A stretch of 64,000 bases of DNA from Gammaproteobacteria bacterium Ga0077536 (GTDB lineage Bacteria > Pseudomonadota > Gammaproteobacteria > Ga0077536), in assembly GCA_001464935.1 (NCBI GenBank), contig LNEL01000059.1, positions 62,001 through 126,000 of the forward strand, written 5' to 3'. Position 1 is the stretch's first letter. Every line of letters starts with the position of its first letter. The notes under the pieces are model-generated. The model worked only from the letters and a program-made list of their open reading frames with translations, was not told the DNA's origin and made no database searches. The position numbers were made by a program, and so were the translations under genes. Below, piece after piece: positions 44,807-53,358 of this stretch.

Positions 44807-44826
44807 TTGACCAAACGGTCAGTCAA
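44807..44826 (-). promoter_or_regulatory. Probable TetR/PaaR operator before paaI
   Basis: TTGACCAAACGGTCAGTCAA contains the inverted repeat TGACC-AAAC-GGTCA (44808-44821). On the coding strand it reads TTGACTGACCGTTTGGTCAA. The half-site ACTGACCG is close to my memory of TetR-type PaaR sites (ACTNACCG-like). It lies just upstream of the paaI start, where repressor binding would block transcription. Confidence 0.6.
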
Positions 44827-44863
44827 TTATGTTTGAGGTCCAGGAGGCGGGCAACCCCACGAT

Positions 44864-45313
44864 TCACCAGGAAAGACCGCCGAGCCTGATCCCGCTGCCG
44901 GCGACCAGGAAGCCCAGGCTCAGCAGGGTCACTGCGATGATGTGCCCGGCCAGCTGCGGCAGGGTGTCGGCCGTCAGCCGCGGGATCAGCCGCCATCGCG
45001 CATGCACGCCGAGCAGCGCGGTCAGCCCCAGCAGGCCGAGTTTGACCGCGATCAGGGCGGCCTGCGGGCTGCCGAACGCAAACCACCGCGTCCAGTCCGG
45101 GATCCAGTAATGGGCGAGCCACAGGCCGCTCGCGACCTGCAGTGCCAGCGCCGGAATGCCGACTTTCTCGAAGCGCTGCTCGAAGGCCCGGATCGGCGCG
45201 GGATCGCGCTGGCGCAGCGCCGGTGGCAGGACGACGAGGCTCAGGATCACGTGTCCGCCCACCCACACCGAGGCGCCCAGCAGGTGCAACATCACGATCA
45301 GCTTGTAGGTCAT
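44864..45313 (-). CDS. CopD-like integral membrane protein
   Basis: Protein of 149 aa with four hydrophobic helices. HLLGASVWVGGHVIL at the N-terminus is typical of the CopD/YcnJ-like family, whose members take part in copper handling or bind haem-like cofactors through membrane His. His residues occur in helix 1 and helix 4 (AGHIIAV). No copper genes adjoin. It reads towards the paa operon on the same strand, 37 bp before the operator. Confidence 0.82.
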   Translation of the reverse strand: MTYKLIVMLHLLGASVWVGGHVILSLVVLPPALRQRDPAPIRAFEQRFEKVGIPALALQVASGLWLAHYWIPDWTRWFAFGSPQAALIAVKLGLLGLTALLGVHARWRLIPRLTADTLPQLAGHIIAVTLLSLGFLVAGSGIRLGGLSW

Positions 45314-45388
45314 GGGCCCTCCGGCCGCGGTGCAGGTGGCCGATGAGCCTACGCGATACGGCCCGGCGCGCCAGCCGGCCGGATCACG

Positions 45389-45817
45389 TCAACTGTGAAT
45401 GTAGTTCTGCAGCTGGCTGATGACGAACTGCTGCTCGGCAATGATGGCCTTCACCAGGTCGCCGACCGACACCATGCCGCACAGCCTGCCCGCGTCGACG
45501 ATCGGCAGGTGGCGGATGCGCCGCTCGGTCATCACCGCCATGCCTTCTTCAATCGTGAGCCGCGACGGCGCGGTGATCACCGGCGCGGTCATGATTTCGC
45601 CAACGGTCGTCGATTTGGAGGCGCGGCCGCGCAGGATCACTTTGCGCGCGTAGTCGCGCTCGGAAATGATGCCGGCGAGGCGCCCCTGCTCGAGCACCAG
45701 CAGCGCGCCGATGCCGCGGGTCGCCATCATTTCGATCGCATCGAACACCGATGCGTCGGGCGCGATGTGGAAGACATCGTGCCCCTTCATCTCCAGCAAT
45801 TGATTGATCGTCGCCAT
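45389..45817 (-). CDS. CBS-domain pair protein
   Basis: Soluble protein of 142 aa made of two CBS domains (VFDAIEMMATRGIGALLVLEQGRLAGIISERD split as two strands and a helix, and TIEEGMAVMTERRIRHLPIVD in the second). CBS pairs bind adenine nucleotides and act as energy sensors; stand-alone forms are common and mostly uncharacterised. The start at 45815-45817 has AGGTCCC just upstream. Its neighbours (CopD-like, mtdB) give no clue to its role. Confidence 0.9.
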   Translation of the reverse strand: MATINQLLEMKGHDVFHIAPDASVFDAIEMMATRGIGALLVLEQGRLAGIISERDYARKVILRGRASKSTTVGEIMTAPVITAPSRLTIEEGMAVMTERRIRHLPIVDAGRLCGMVSVGDLVKAIIAEQQFVISQLQNYIHS

Positions 45818-45978
45818 GAAGGGACCTCGCAATCGGCAGTTGCCAGTGGCTCGGGGGCGGCCGGCGCGACGCGTCAGCGAACCCGGTCCCTCAAAGGTAG
45901 TCGGGCGCCCGGGGTGAATCAACGATGCGCTGCGGTCGGACAACCGGCGCGCAGCGTGCGCGCCGGCGGGATTGGGGC

Positions 45979-46899
45979 TCAGGCGGCGGCGGCGATCGAA
46001 TCGAGCTTGTCGAGCTCTTCGGTGGCGTAACGACAGGCATCGGGGAAATCGAGCAGCGCGGGTTCCGGGGAGGTCTGGATCGCGCGGAACAGCGCGAACT
46101 GCGTCTTGTACTTGAGGCTGCCAATCGCGAGCGGGCCGATGCTGAGGAAACTGCCCTTCGCGCGTTGCATCAGCGCTTCGCGGTCATGCGCGTTGACGCC
46201 GTCGATGCCGCTCGGCGGCACCGCGTTGGTATCGGCCACGACCTGCAGGCGTTCGACGGCATCGAGCACCTCGGCGTCGAGAATCCTGACCCCGGCCTTC
46301 GCGGCGCACACCGCGACGTCGGCGCGCGCCAGCACCTGGCGCTTCTCGCGCTGACTGATGGCCGGCACCCAGTCGACCTTGGCCTTGTAGCGTTCGCAGA
46401 AACGCAGGGCCGAGCGTTCGTCGTCGTCGGCGGTCAGCTGGCACAGCATGGCCTTCGCACCCAGCTGGGCGGCGAGCACGGCGGTGCAGAGTCCGACCGG
46501 CCCGGCGCCGAACACGGCGAAGGTGCGGCCTTCGAAGCCGGTGCCCGTGCGCGCGATCAGCGCGCGCTGCACCAGCGCCACGACGCTCGCCGACGTGGTG
46601 TAGGCGCCGTTCGGATCGGCGAACACCCCGACGCGGAAGTCGTCGACCATCGCGCGCGCGGCGATGTTGAACATGTCGGCCGCGACATGCACTTCGCGTC
46701 CGCCGATGAAGATCCCGGTGTCGTTGAAGCGCTTCGGGGGCCGGCAGAAAATCGCATCCTGCACGATGGCGGTCACGTTCTCCGGCCGCACGCCCGTCAG
46801 CGGGATGACCTGATCGAAGCCCGCATCGGCGGCGATGGTCACATCGAATGGGCTGACATTGCTGCCGGGCACGAGAAAATACAGGATGCGCTGGGCCAT
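45979..46899 (-). CDS. mtdB: NAD(P)-dependent methylene-tetrahydromethanopterin dehydrogenase MtdB
   Basis: Dehydrogenase of 306 aa that oxidises methylene-H4MPT in the C1 oxidation pathway. ILYFLVPGSNVSPFDVTIAADAG and GVRPENVTAIVQDAIFCRPPKR at the N-terminus are typical of MtdB, and the Rossmann motif FAVFGAGPVGLCTA follows. The closely related NADP-specific MtdA is less likely given these segments. No other H4MPT genes (mch, fae, fhc, mptG) are in the window, so it is isolated. A family 1 repeat lies upstream of it. Confidence 0.85.
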   Translation of the reverse strand: MAQRILYFLVPGSNVSPFDVTIAADAGFDQVIPLTGVRPENVTAIVQDAIFCRPPKRFNDTGIFIGGREVHVAADMFNIAARAMVDDFRVGVFADPNGAYTTSASVVALVQRALIARTGTGFEGRTFAVFGAGPVGLCTAVLAAQLGAKAMLCQLTADDDERSALRFCERYKAKVDWVPAISQREKRQVLARADVAVCAAKAGVRILDAEVLDAVERLQVVADTNAVPPSGIDGVNAHDREALMQRAKGSFLSIGPLAIGSLKYKTQFALFRAIQTSPEPALLDFPDACRYATEELDKLDSIAAAA

Positions 46900-47083
46900 G
46901 CTGAGGCCTCCGGATGACGGGCGACCGGCGTTCGACCCACGCCTGCGCCATCCGGCGCAGCTCCCCCGGCACAACCGATCGACGCGCCGGGGTCAGGCTG
47001 GATATCGACGCGGGCGGAGAGCAGCTTTAGTGCAGCGCCGAAGAGTCAGGGTCAGTGCCGGCTGTGGGCTCTCTGAAGACCAG

Positions 47084-47269
47084 CCACCGAGAACACCGAG
47101 AACACCGAGGAATCAGGGGGGGGCGAACAGACGGCTGGCAGGCATGAGCCAGTGGTGAAGCGGTGTTTGCCCGCCATTCGAGTGGCGTGGACTGCGATGC
47201 AGAATCCGGCTTGCGAGGCCGGCAAGGCCCCTCACCGGCATTCTCTGTGTTCTCGGTGTTCTCGGTGGC
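47084..47269. repeat. Family 1 inverted repeat, copy h
   Basis: Left arm 47084-47110, right arm 47243-47269, both with a GCCAC cap and three 9-bp units; the right arm has one CTCTGTGTT variant unit. It ends 21 bp from the srkA stop. It fills the centre of the 46900-47289 gap, where I see nothing else. Confidence 0.85.
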
Positions 47270-47289
47270 TGGTATTCAGTTCCCGGTGG

Positions 47290-48318
47290 CTAATATTCAT
47301 CCTCGTCCGGCGGCTGCAGCGGATATTCGTCCATCGCCGCGAGCTGTTCGCGCAAGGTCAGCACGTGTTCCTGCCAGTAGTGCTGGCTGTTGAACCACGG
47401 GAAGTGCATCGGGAAGGCCGGATCGCTCCAGCGGCGTGCGAGCCAGGCCGCGTAGTGCAGGATGCGCATCGTGCGCAGCGCCTCGATCAGCGCGATCTCG
47501 CGCCGGTCGAAGTCGAAGAAATCCTCGTAGCCTTCGAGCACGACGCCGAGCTGGTGGGCGCGTTCGTCGGCGTCGCCGGACAGCAGCATCCACAGGTCCT
47601 GCACGGCCGGTCCCTGCATGCAGTCGTCGAGGTCGACGAAATGCGGGCCGGCCTCGGTCCACAGGATATTGCCGACATGGCAGTCGCCGTGCAGGCGGAT
47701 CTCGCGCACGGGGCCGACCATCTCGATGATGGCGCTCGCCTGGCCGACGGCGGCGCGCGCGGCGGCTTCGTAGGCCGGACGCATGTCGCCGGGGATGAAA
47801 CTGCCTGCGAGCAGGAAATCGACCGAGGCCTGGCCGAAATGGCCGACCGTCAGGCGTTGCCGGTGTCTGAATTTCGCCGTGGCGCCACGGGCATGGATGC
47901 GGCCGAGGAAACGGCCGACCCAGCGCAGCGTGTCGTCGCGATCGAGTTCGGGCGTGCGGCCGGGGCGGTTCGGAAACAGCGTATAGCGCACGTCGCCGTC
48001 GTGATGCAGCGTGACCCCGTCGAAGGCGAGCGGCGCGACGACGGGGATCTCGGCGTCGGCGAGTTCCTGCGCGAAAGCGTGCTCTTCGAGGATGGCGGCG
48101 TCGCTCCAGCGCGCCGCGCGGTAGAACTTCGCGATCACCGCGCTGCCGTCCTCGAGGCCGACGCGGTAGACGCGGTTCTCGTAGCTGTTCAGCGCGAGCA
48201 GTCGGCCATTGCTGAGGAGACCGCGCGCGTCGACGCAGTCGAGCACGCGGTCCGGCGTCAGCGTCGAGAACGGTGCGCCGGCCGGCGCGGGCGGTTCGGG
48301 CGTGGTGTCGTCGCGCAT
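47290..48318 (-). CDS. srkA: Stress response kinase SrkA (YihE-type)
   Basis: Serine/threonine kinase-like protein of 342 aa in the APH superfamily: RLHGDCHVGNILW (catalytic HGDxHxxN) and FVDLDDCMQGP (metal Asp). LNSYENRVYRVGLEDG, near residue 45, is the nucleotide-loop region typical of SrkA. The N-terminus includes a Pro/Ala-rich lead. In E. coli SrkA protects against stress-induced cell death. Its ATG overlaps the upstream zinc-ribbon gene's stop by one base (TGATG). Confidence 0.9.
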   Translation of the reverse strand: MRDDTTPEPPAPAGAPFSTLTPDRVLDCVDARGLLSNGRLLALNSYENRVYRVGLEDGSAVIAKFYRAARWSDAAILEEHAFAQELADAEIPVVAPLAFDGVTLHHDGDVRYTLFPNRPGRTPELDRDDTLRWVGRFLGRIHARGATAKFRHRQRLTVGHFGQASVDFLLAGSFIPGDMRPAYEAAARAAVGQASAIIEMVGPVREIRLHGDCHVGNILWTEAGPHFVDLDDCMQGPAVQDLWMLLSGDADERAHQLGVVLEGYEDFFDFDRREIALIEALRTMRILHYAAWLARRWSDPAFPMHFPWFNSQHYWQEHVLTLREQLAAMDEYPLQPPDEDEY

Positions 48319-48602
48319 CAGCGCTTGCGCGCCACGAGCGGCGTGTACCAGTCGGCGACGAGATCGACGAACAGCCACACCAGCAGCGAGGCGACCAGGC
48401 CGGCGCGGCCGTAATCGCGGTAGAGCCAGTTCATCGCCAGCAGCCACACCATCATCTCGACCGACAGGATGGGCAGCCGCCACGCCGGCGAAGTGCCGAC
48501 ATCCGCGCCGCAGTGCGCACAGCGGACGCGCCAGAACAGGAGCTTCAGCACCAGGATGGTCGGCTTGCCGCACGCGGGACACGGCCGGTTCAAGGCGTTC
48601 AT
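48318..48602 (-). CDS. Small zinc-ribbon membrane protein, 94 aa
   Basis: The N-terminal CPACGKPT and a second CAHCGADVG make a four-Cys zinc ribbon. Two hydrophobic helices follow (LPILSVEMMVWLLAMNWL and LVASLLVWLFVDLVADW). I do not recognise a named family; it resembles DUF983-like membrane zinc ribbons in layout. Its ATG overlaps the preceding stop (ATGA) and its stop overlaps the srkA start, so it is translationally coupled on both sides. Confidence 0.8.
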   Translation of the reverse strand: MNALNRPCPACGKPTILVLKLLFWRVRCAHCGADVGTSPAWRLPILSVEMMVWLLAMNWLYRDYGRAGLVASLLVWLFVDLVADWYTPLVARKR

Positions 48603-49288
48603 GCCGCGCGGCCCGACGCTGCTGCGTCGTCAGGTGCCGGCACCAGGGCCTCGGTCGCAAGCCCGGCGCGGTACACCGTCACCGCGAACACCAGCATCCA
48701 TACCGACAGCACGGCGCTCGCGAGGCGCTGGAACAGGCCTTCGTGCGTGCCGGCCGCGATCATGAGCATCAGAAAGACCACTGCCCACACCCCGCAGCCG
48801 ATGCCGAGCGCCGACAGACGCCGCAGCACGACATAGCGGTTGCCGACGACGCCCCAGTAGATCGCCGCGACGATCATCGCGAAGTAGGCGATGCGCGCGG
48901 TGACGTTGTGCAGCACCTGATCCTGCGACGGTCGCAGCGGCTCGCAGCCGGGATCGCAGGCATGGACACCGGCCAGGATGCGCGCGACGCCGGCCAGCGC
49001 GATGAAGCCGGCGCCGACCAGCGCCAGCATGTCGAAACGCGACCGCAGACCGAGCACCACCGCGAACGCCACGTAGCCCGCACCCGTCATCATGAAACCC
49101 GCATAGCGCATCAGCAGCTCGGTGGGTGCTTCGTGCGCGGCGAGTTCGCTGATGAAATCGGCCAGGTGGCTGTAGTCGGGCGTCAAGGCGCCGCACAGTA
49201 CGATCATCAGCGCCCAGAGCACGGGCGCCGCGATCCCGCAGGCGAGGCCCAGGCGCGAGAGCAGGGCTGGAAAGTCGGGAGCGGGCAT
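48599..49288 (-). CDS. DUF998-family membrane protein
   Basis: Integral membrane protein of 229 aa with six hydrophobic segments. GALTPDYSHLADFISELAAHEAP after the first helix is the DUF998 signature. Function is unknown. The ATG at 49286-49288 is preferred to a start 19 codons upstream because it begins just before the first membrane helix. First gene of a coupled three-gene group with the zinc-ribbon gene and srkA. Confidence 0.86.
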   Translation of the reverse strand: MPAPDFPALLSRLGLACGIAAPVLWALMIVLCGALTPDYSHLADFISELAAHEAPTELLMRYAGFMMTGAGYVAFAVVLGLRSRFDMLALVGAGFIALAGVARILAGVHACDPGCEPLRPSQDQVLHNVTARIAYFAMIVAAIYWGVVGNRYVVLRRLSALGIGCGVWAVVFLMLMIAAGTHEGLFQRLASAVLSVWMLVFAVTVYRAGLATEALVPAPDDAAASGRAA

Positions 49289-49435
49289 CGTTCGCGCTAC
49301 GTGAAACAGGCTGCGGAGGCTACCGGACGGGTCCGCCGCTGTCACCCCGGCCGGCGGCGCGTCCGGCGCCGATTGCGTTCGAGCCGGGCTTCCGTTTCAT
49401 AATGCTGCCCATGACGAGCGTTCGACGCTGAAGCA

Positions 49436-50653
49436 GTGGATTTCACCGGTTTCGATCCGTTCCGCGAGCCCTATCTCGCCGATCCCTACCCGTTCTTCGC
49501 AGCCGCGCGCGCGGCGACGCCGATATTCTTCGACGCCGTGCTCGACCACTGGGTGATCACCCGCCATGCGGACGTGCTCGCCGTGTTCAGGGATCCCGCG
49601 ACCTATTCCGCCGCGAACGCGCTGGCACCACTGGTGCCGGTGTGCCCGGCAGCCGGCCGGATTCTTGCCGACGGCGGCTTCCGGCCGGTGCCGACGCTGA
49701 CGAACAACGATCCGCCGGCGCACACGCGCGTGCGCCGGCTGGCGAACATGGCGTTCACGCGGCGACGCGTGGCGGCGATGGCGCCCTTCATCCGCGCGCT
49801 CGCGCGGCGCTTCATCACCGAGCGCATGCACGGCGGCGAAGTGGACTTCATCCGCGCGCTCGCCTGGGAGCTGCCGGCGCTCGTGGTGTTCCGCATCCTC
49901 GGCATTCCCGACGAGGACGTGCCCGCGATCAAGGCTGGCGCCGAAAGCCGGCTGCTGTTCATGTGGGGACGGCCCACGCCGGACGAACAGGCGAACCTCG
50001 CGCAGGGCATGGCGCGCTTCTGGCGCTACGCCGAAGGGCTGGTCGCCGCGCGGCGCGCCGATCCACGCGACGATTTCACCACGGCGCTGATGGCCGCCCG
50101 TGACGGCGATGCGCCGGCGCTGAGCGAGCAGGAAGTAGCGACCATCGTCTACGGGCTGCTGCTCGCCGGCCACGAGACGACGACGGGCCTGCTCGGCAAT
50201 GCATGCCATCGGCTGCTCGCCGAAGACGGCGTGTGGGCGCGGCTGGTGGCCGATCCGGGCCTCATCCCCCAGGCCATCGACGAGGTGCTGCGCATCGATT
50301 CGTCGGTGATCGCGTGGCGCCGGCAGAGCACACGGGCGTCGCGCATCGGCGAGGTCGACCTGCCGGCCGGCGCGAAACTGCTGTTGCTGATCGGCTCGGC
50401 GAACCGCGACCCGGCCGTCTTCAGCGATCCCGAACGCTTCGATCTCGCGCGCCCGAACGCACGCGATCACCTGTCCTTCGGCTACGGCCCGCATTTCTGC
50501 CTCGGCGCCCCGCTCGCGCGACTCGAAGCGACCATCGTGTTCGAGGAACTGTGCGCGCTCAAACCCGCGCTGACGCTCGTGCCTGGTCAGCGGCTGCGCT
50601 ACCAGCCGAACGTGTCCTTCCGCGGGCCCCTCGCCCTGCAGGTACGGGGCTGA
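49436..50653 (+). CDS. Cytochrome P450
   Basis: Bacterial class I P450 of 405 aa. The I-helix oxygen-activation motif is GHETTT near 244, ExxR is in the K-helix (DEVLRID), and the haem-binding loop FGYGPHFCLG has its Cys near 354. No membrane anchor, so soluble. The GTG start at 49436 gives a normal P450 N-terminus; the nearby ATG at 49410 runs into a stop. No ferredoxin gene adjoins. Substrate unknown; adjacent acyl-CoA metabolism suggests a lipid or terpenoid, as inference only. Confidence 0.93.
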   Translation: MDFTGFDPFREPYLADPYPFFAAARAATPIFFDAVLDHWVITRHADVLAVFRDPATYSAANALAPLVPVCPAAGRILADGGFRPVPTLTNNDPPAHTRVRRLANMAFTRRRVAAMAPFIRALARRFITERMHGGEVDFIRALAWELPALVVFRILGIPDEDVPAIKAGAESRLLFMWGRPTPDEQANLAQGMARFWRYAEGLVAARRADPRDDFTTALMAARDGDAPALSEQEVATIVYGLLLAGHETTTGLLGNACHRLLAEDGVWARLVADPGLIPQAIDEVLRIDSSVIAWRRQSTRASRIGEVDLPAGAKLLLLIGSANRDPAVFSDPERFDLARPNARDHLSFGYGPHFCLGAPLARLEATIVFEELCALKPALTLVPGQRLRYQPNVSFRGPLALQVRG

Positions 50654-50752
50654 TCCGGGACCCGAGGGTGCCGCGTGCATCGACCGCGCGGGCGCCGGCA
50701 GGCTAAAGTGCCGGCCCATCCGACTATCAAACGAGACGAGGGATTGCGTCGC

Positions 50753-51154
50753 ATGAACCCATCCATCCTCATGGTCTTCGCAGCACTGGCGCTTGGCGCC
50801 TGCGCGAGCAACCAGCCGGTCGTCTACCAGTCGAGCGGCGCCAGCGGTGGCGTCGAAGCCGCGATCGCCGAGTGCAAGCAGCTCGCCGCGAATGCCGGCG
50901 CACAGGCGAACACGGGCCTCGGCACCGCGACGCGACGCACCGCCGAAGGCGCCGCGGTCGGCGCGGCGACGGGCGCGATCGGCGGCGCCATCGCCGGCAG
51001 TGCCGCGACGGGTGCCGGCATCGGTGCTGCGACCGGCGCGGCGGCGAACCTGCTGCGCACGATGCTCGACGAGCCGGCGCCGAGCCCCGCCTTCCGCGGC
51101 TACGTCGAGCGCTGCCTCAAAGAACGCGGTTACGACGTCGTCGGCTGGCAGTAA
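50753..51154 (+). CDS. Glycine-zipper lipoprotein, 133 aa
   Basis: Lipoprotein with a signal peptide ending in lipobox LGAC. A Gly/Ala-rich zipper (AAVGAATGAIGGAIAGSAATG, repeated small residues) could insert into or span the outer membrane. The C-terminal PAFRGYVERCLKERGYDVVGW is a short conserved-looking tail, similar to those of small outer-membrane stress lipoproteins. Distance to the acyl-CoA dehydrogenase start is 35 bp. Confidence 0.82.
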   Translation: MNPSILMVFAALALGACASNQPVVYQSSGASGGVEAAIAECKQLAANAGAQANTGLGTATRRTAEGAAVGAATGAIGGAIAGSAATGAGIGAATGAAANLLRTMLDEPAPSPAFRGYVERCLKERGYDVVGWQ

Positions 51155-51189
51155 GCGAACACTCACCTCTCCATCAGCGGGCAAGCACC

Positions 51190-52515
51190 ATGTGGAATTT
51201 CGAAACAGACCCTGACTTCCAGCGCAAACTCGACTGGATCACCCACTTCGTGCGTGAGGAAATCGAACCGCTCGATTACCTGTTCCCGAAGGACGAGACC
51301 TACAACACCCGCAACGAGGCGCTGATGACCATCATGGCGCCGCTGAAACAGCAGGTGCGCGCGCAGGGGCTGTGGGCCTGTCACCTGCCCCCGGCGCTCG
51401 GTGGCGGCGGCTGGGGCCAGCTCGAACTCGCCCTGATGAATGAGATCCTCGGCCGTTCGTTTTTCGCGCCGACGATCTTCGGCACCGCCGCGCCGGACAC
51501 CGGCAACGCGGAAATCCTCGCCCACTTCGGCAATCCGGCGCAGAAGGCCCGCTTCCTGCAGCCGCTGCTCGACGGTGACATCGTGTCCTGCTTCTCGATG
51601 ACCGAACCGCAGGGTGGTGCCGATCCGAACGTCTTCACCTGCCGCGCCGAGCAGGATGGCAAGGGCTGGGTGCTGCGCGGCGAAAAGTGGTTCGCGTCGA
51701 ACGCGCGCTGGGCCGAGTTCCTGATCGTGATGGCGGTGACCGATACCACGGTGCCCATTCATCGCGGCGCATCGATGTTCATCGTGCCGACGAACACGCC
51801 CGGCGTGCGCACGATCCGCAACGCCGGCATGGCCTTCGAACAGCCGGAGCACGGCGCCCACGCGTATCTCGCATTCGACGACGTGCGCCTGACCGACGCC
51901 GATCTGCTCGGCCAGCCCGGCGAGGCGTTCAAGATTGCGCAGACCCGCCTCGGCGGTGGCCGCGTGCATCATGCAATGCGTACCGTCGGCCTCGCCCGGC
52001 GCGCCTTCGAGGCCGTGTGCGAGCGCGCGCAGAGCCGCCAGACGCAGGGCACGCTGCTCGCGCAGAAGCAGATGGTGCAGGACACCATTGCCGAACTGTG
52101 GCTGTCTATCGAGCAGTTCCGGCTCCTCGTGCTGCAGACGGCGTGGAAGATCGATCGCTACCAGGACTACAACCGGGTCCGCGGCGACATCGCCGCCGCC
52201 AAGATTCTCAGCGAGCGCGTGATGGTGGAGGCGGCCAGCAAGGCCATCCACCTGCATGGTGCGCTCGGCGTCTCCAACGAAATGCTGTTCGGCGAGTGGC
52301 TCCTGTGGGGGCACGCGCTGGGTCTCGCCGACGGCCCGACCGAGGTGCACAAGATCACGCTCGCGAAGCAGTTGCTGCGCGCCAGTCCGGCAGCGGTCGA
52401 TGGCTTCCCGTCGCAGCACGTGCCGGCCGGTGCCGCCCGCGCAGCCCGCAAGTACGCCGCCGCACTGCAACTGCCGGGTCACCGGCGCGGCTGGGTGGGC
52501 ACCGGATCCGACTGA
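51190..52515 (+). CDS. Acyl-CoA dehydrogenase family protein
   Basis: FAD enzyme of 441 aa with the standard segments: SMTEPQGGADPNVF in the middle domain, GEKWFASNARWAEF, and a C-terminal helical domain ending LADGPTEVHKITLAKQLL. The start at 51190 gives MWNFETDPDFQ, the usual lead of this subgroup. The paralogue at 16717 is only moderately alike. It may handle branched or aromatic acyl-CoA, but no motif proves it. Confidence 0.92.
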   Translation: MWNFETDPDFQRKLDWITHFVREEIEPLDYLFPKDETYNTRNEALMTIMAPLKQQVRAQGLWACHLPPALGGGGWGQLELALMNEILGRSFFAPTIFGTAAPDTGNAEILAHFGNPAQKARFLQPLLDGDIVSCFSMTEPQGGADPNVFTCRAEQDGKGWVLRGEKWFASNARWAEFLIVMAVTDTTVPIHRGASMFIVPTNTPGVRTIRNAGMAFEQPEHGAHAYLAFDDVRLTDADLLGQPGEAFKIAQTRLGGGRVHHAMRTVGLARRAFEAVCERAQSRQTQGTLLAQKQMVQDTIAELWLSIEQFRLLVLQTAWKIDRYQDYNRVRGDIAAAKILSERVMVEAASKAIHLHGALGVSNEMLFGEWLLWGHALGLADGPTEVHKITLAKQLLRASPAAVDGFPSQHVPAGAARAARKYAAALQLPGHRRGWVGTGSD

Positions 52516-52613
52516 CGCCTGCTGCGCGTCAAAGGCCCGTCAGGCAGCGCCCGGCCGGGCGCTGCCCGCTTTCACACGTTCAAGATGTGAACCAGTTCCG
52601 CTTTTGCGGAAAT

Positions 52614-52702
52614 GGGGTAGTCCGAGTTTGGTATGTGGGTGGCGGGGTCAGCCCTCCTAGACTCGGCCAAGGGTCCGGGAAGGGCCCCGAACGAACTACC
52701 CC
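52614..52702 (+). promoter_or_regulatory. Leader with GGGGTAGT/ACTACCCC inverted repeat
   Basis: GGGGTAGTCCGAG at 52614 and CGAACGAACTACCCC ending at 52702 share an 8-bp perfect inverted repeat with further partial matches, 73 bp apart. It lies 40 bp before the ATG of the 52743 gene. Such paired sites suit a dimeric activator or looping regulator. The interior contains TGGGTGGCGGGGTCAG, G-rich and unlike the surrounding coding sequence. Confidence 0.4.
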
Positions 52703-52742
52703 GAATACAAGACTGGCACGGCGGCCCACGCCCGAACCACCC

Positions 52743-53354
52743 ATGAGCGCAGCACCGTCATCATCGACGGCCGGCGGCCATGCGCCGATTGAAATCGGCG
52801 ATGCCTTCGCCCGGCTGAATCCGCACGCCGCGCCGGCTGGTGCCACACCCCCGCGCTTGTGGCAGCGACTCGCCCAGATCGGCACCGGCCACGCGCTGTA
52901 CGCCACGTTCAACTGGGTCTTCGACAACATCCTCTACGTCTACGTCGTCTACACGCTCGGCGTGCTGCGCGGCGGTGCGCTGATGATGGCCGCCTCCTTC
53001 GTGCAGTGCGCCGTCACGCTGATCGTCTACCAGCGCATGCGCATCGATTGGGTCGGCACCGGGCTGCTCGCGGAAATCAGGGCGAAACCCACGCGCACGA
53101 GGGTGGAGAACGCGCTGGTGTGGGCGAGCAACCGCCATCCCGGCGTCATTTTCACCCTGCTCTGCGTGTTCCAGGACCCGTTCATCACGGCGGCCTATTT
53201 CAAGCAGGGCAGTTTCGGGCGACTCAGCCGGCGGGACTGGGCGATTTTCGTCGCCGCCGTGCTGGTGTCGAACCTGTACTGGATTTTTGTCGCGTCACTG
53301 ATCGGGCAGGCCGTTGCCGTCCTGTGGCGTTTCATCTCCGGATTCTGGAGCTGA
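52743..53354 (+). CDS. Unknown integral membrane protein, 203 aa
   Basis: Protein with a hydrophilic N-terminus of about 45 residues and about four hydrophobic segments (YATFNWVFDNILYVYVVYTLGV, MMAASFVQCAVTLIVYQ, VIFTLLCVFQDPFITAAYF and a final VSNLYWIFVASLIGQAVAV). I recognise no family. It forms an operon with the 53359 gene, 4 bp downstream, and is preceded by the unusual leader at 52614-52702. Confidence 0.78.
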   Translation: MSAAPSSSTAGGHAPIEIGDAFARLNPHAAPAGATPPRLWQRLAQIGTGHALYATFNWVFDNILYVYVVYTLGVLRGGALMMAASFVQCAVTLIVYQRMRIDWVGTGLLAEIRAKPTRTRVENALVWASNRHPGVIFTLLCVFQDPFITAAYFKQGSFGRLSRRDWAIFVAAVLVSNLYWIFVASLIGQAVAVLWRFISGFWS

Positions 53355-53358
53355 ATAC

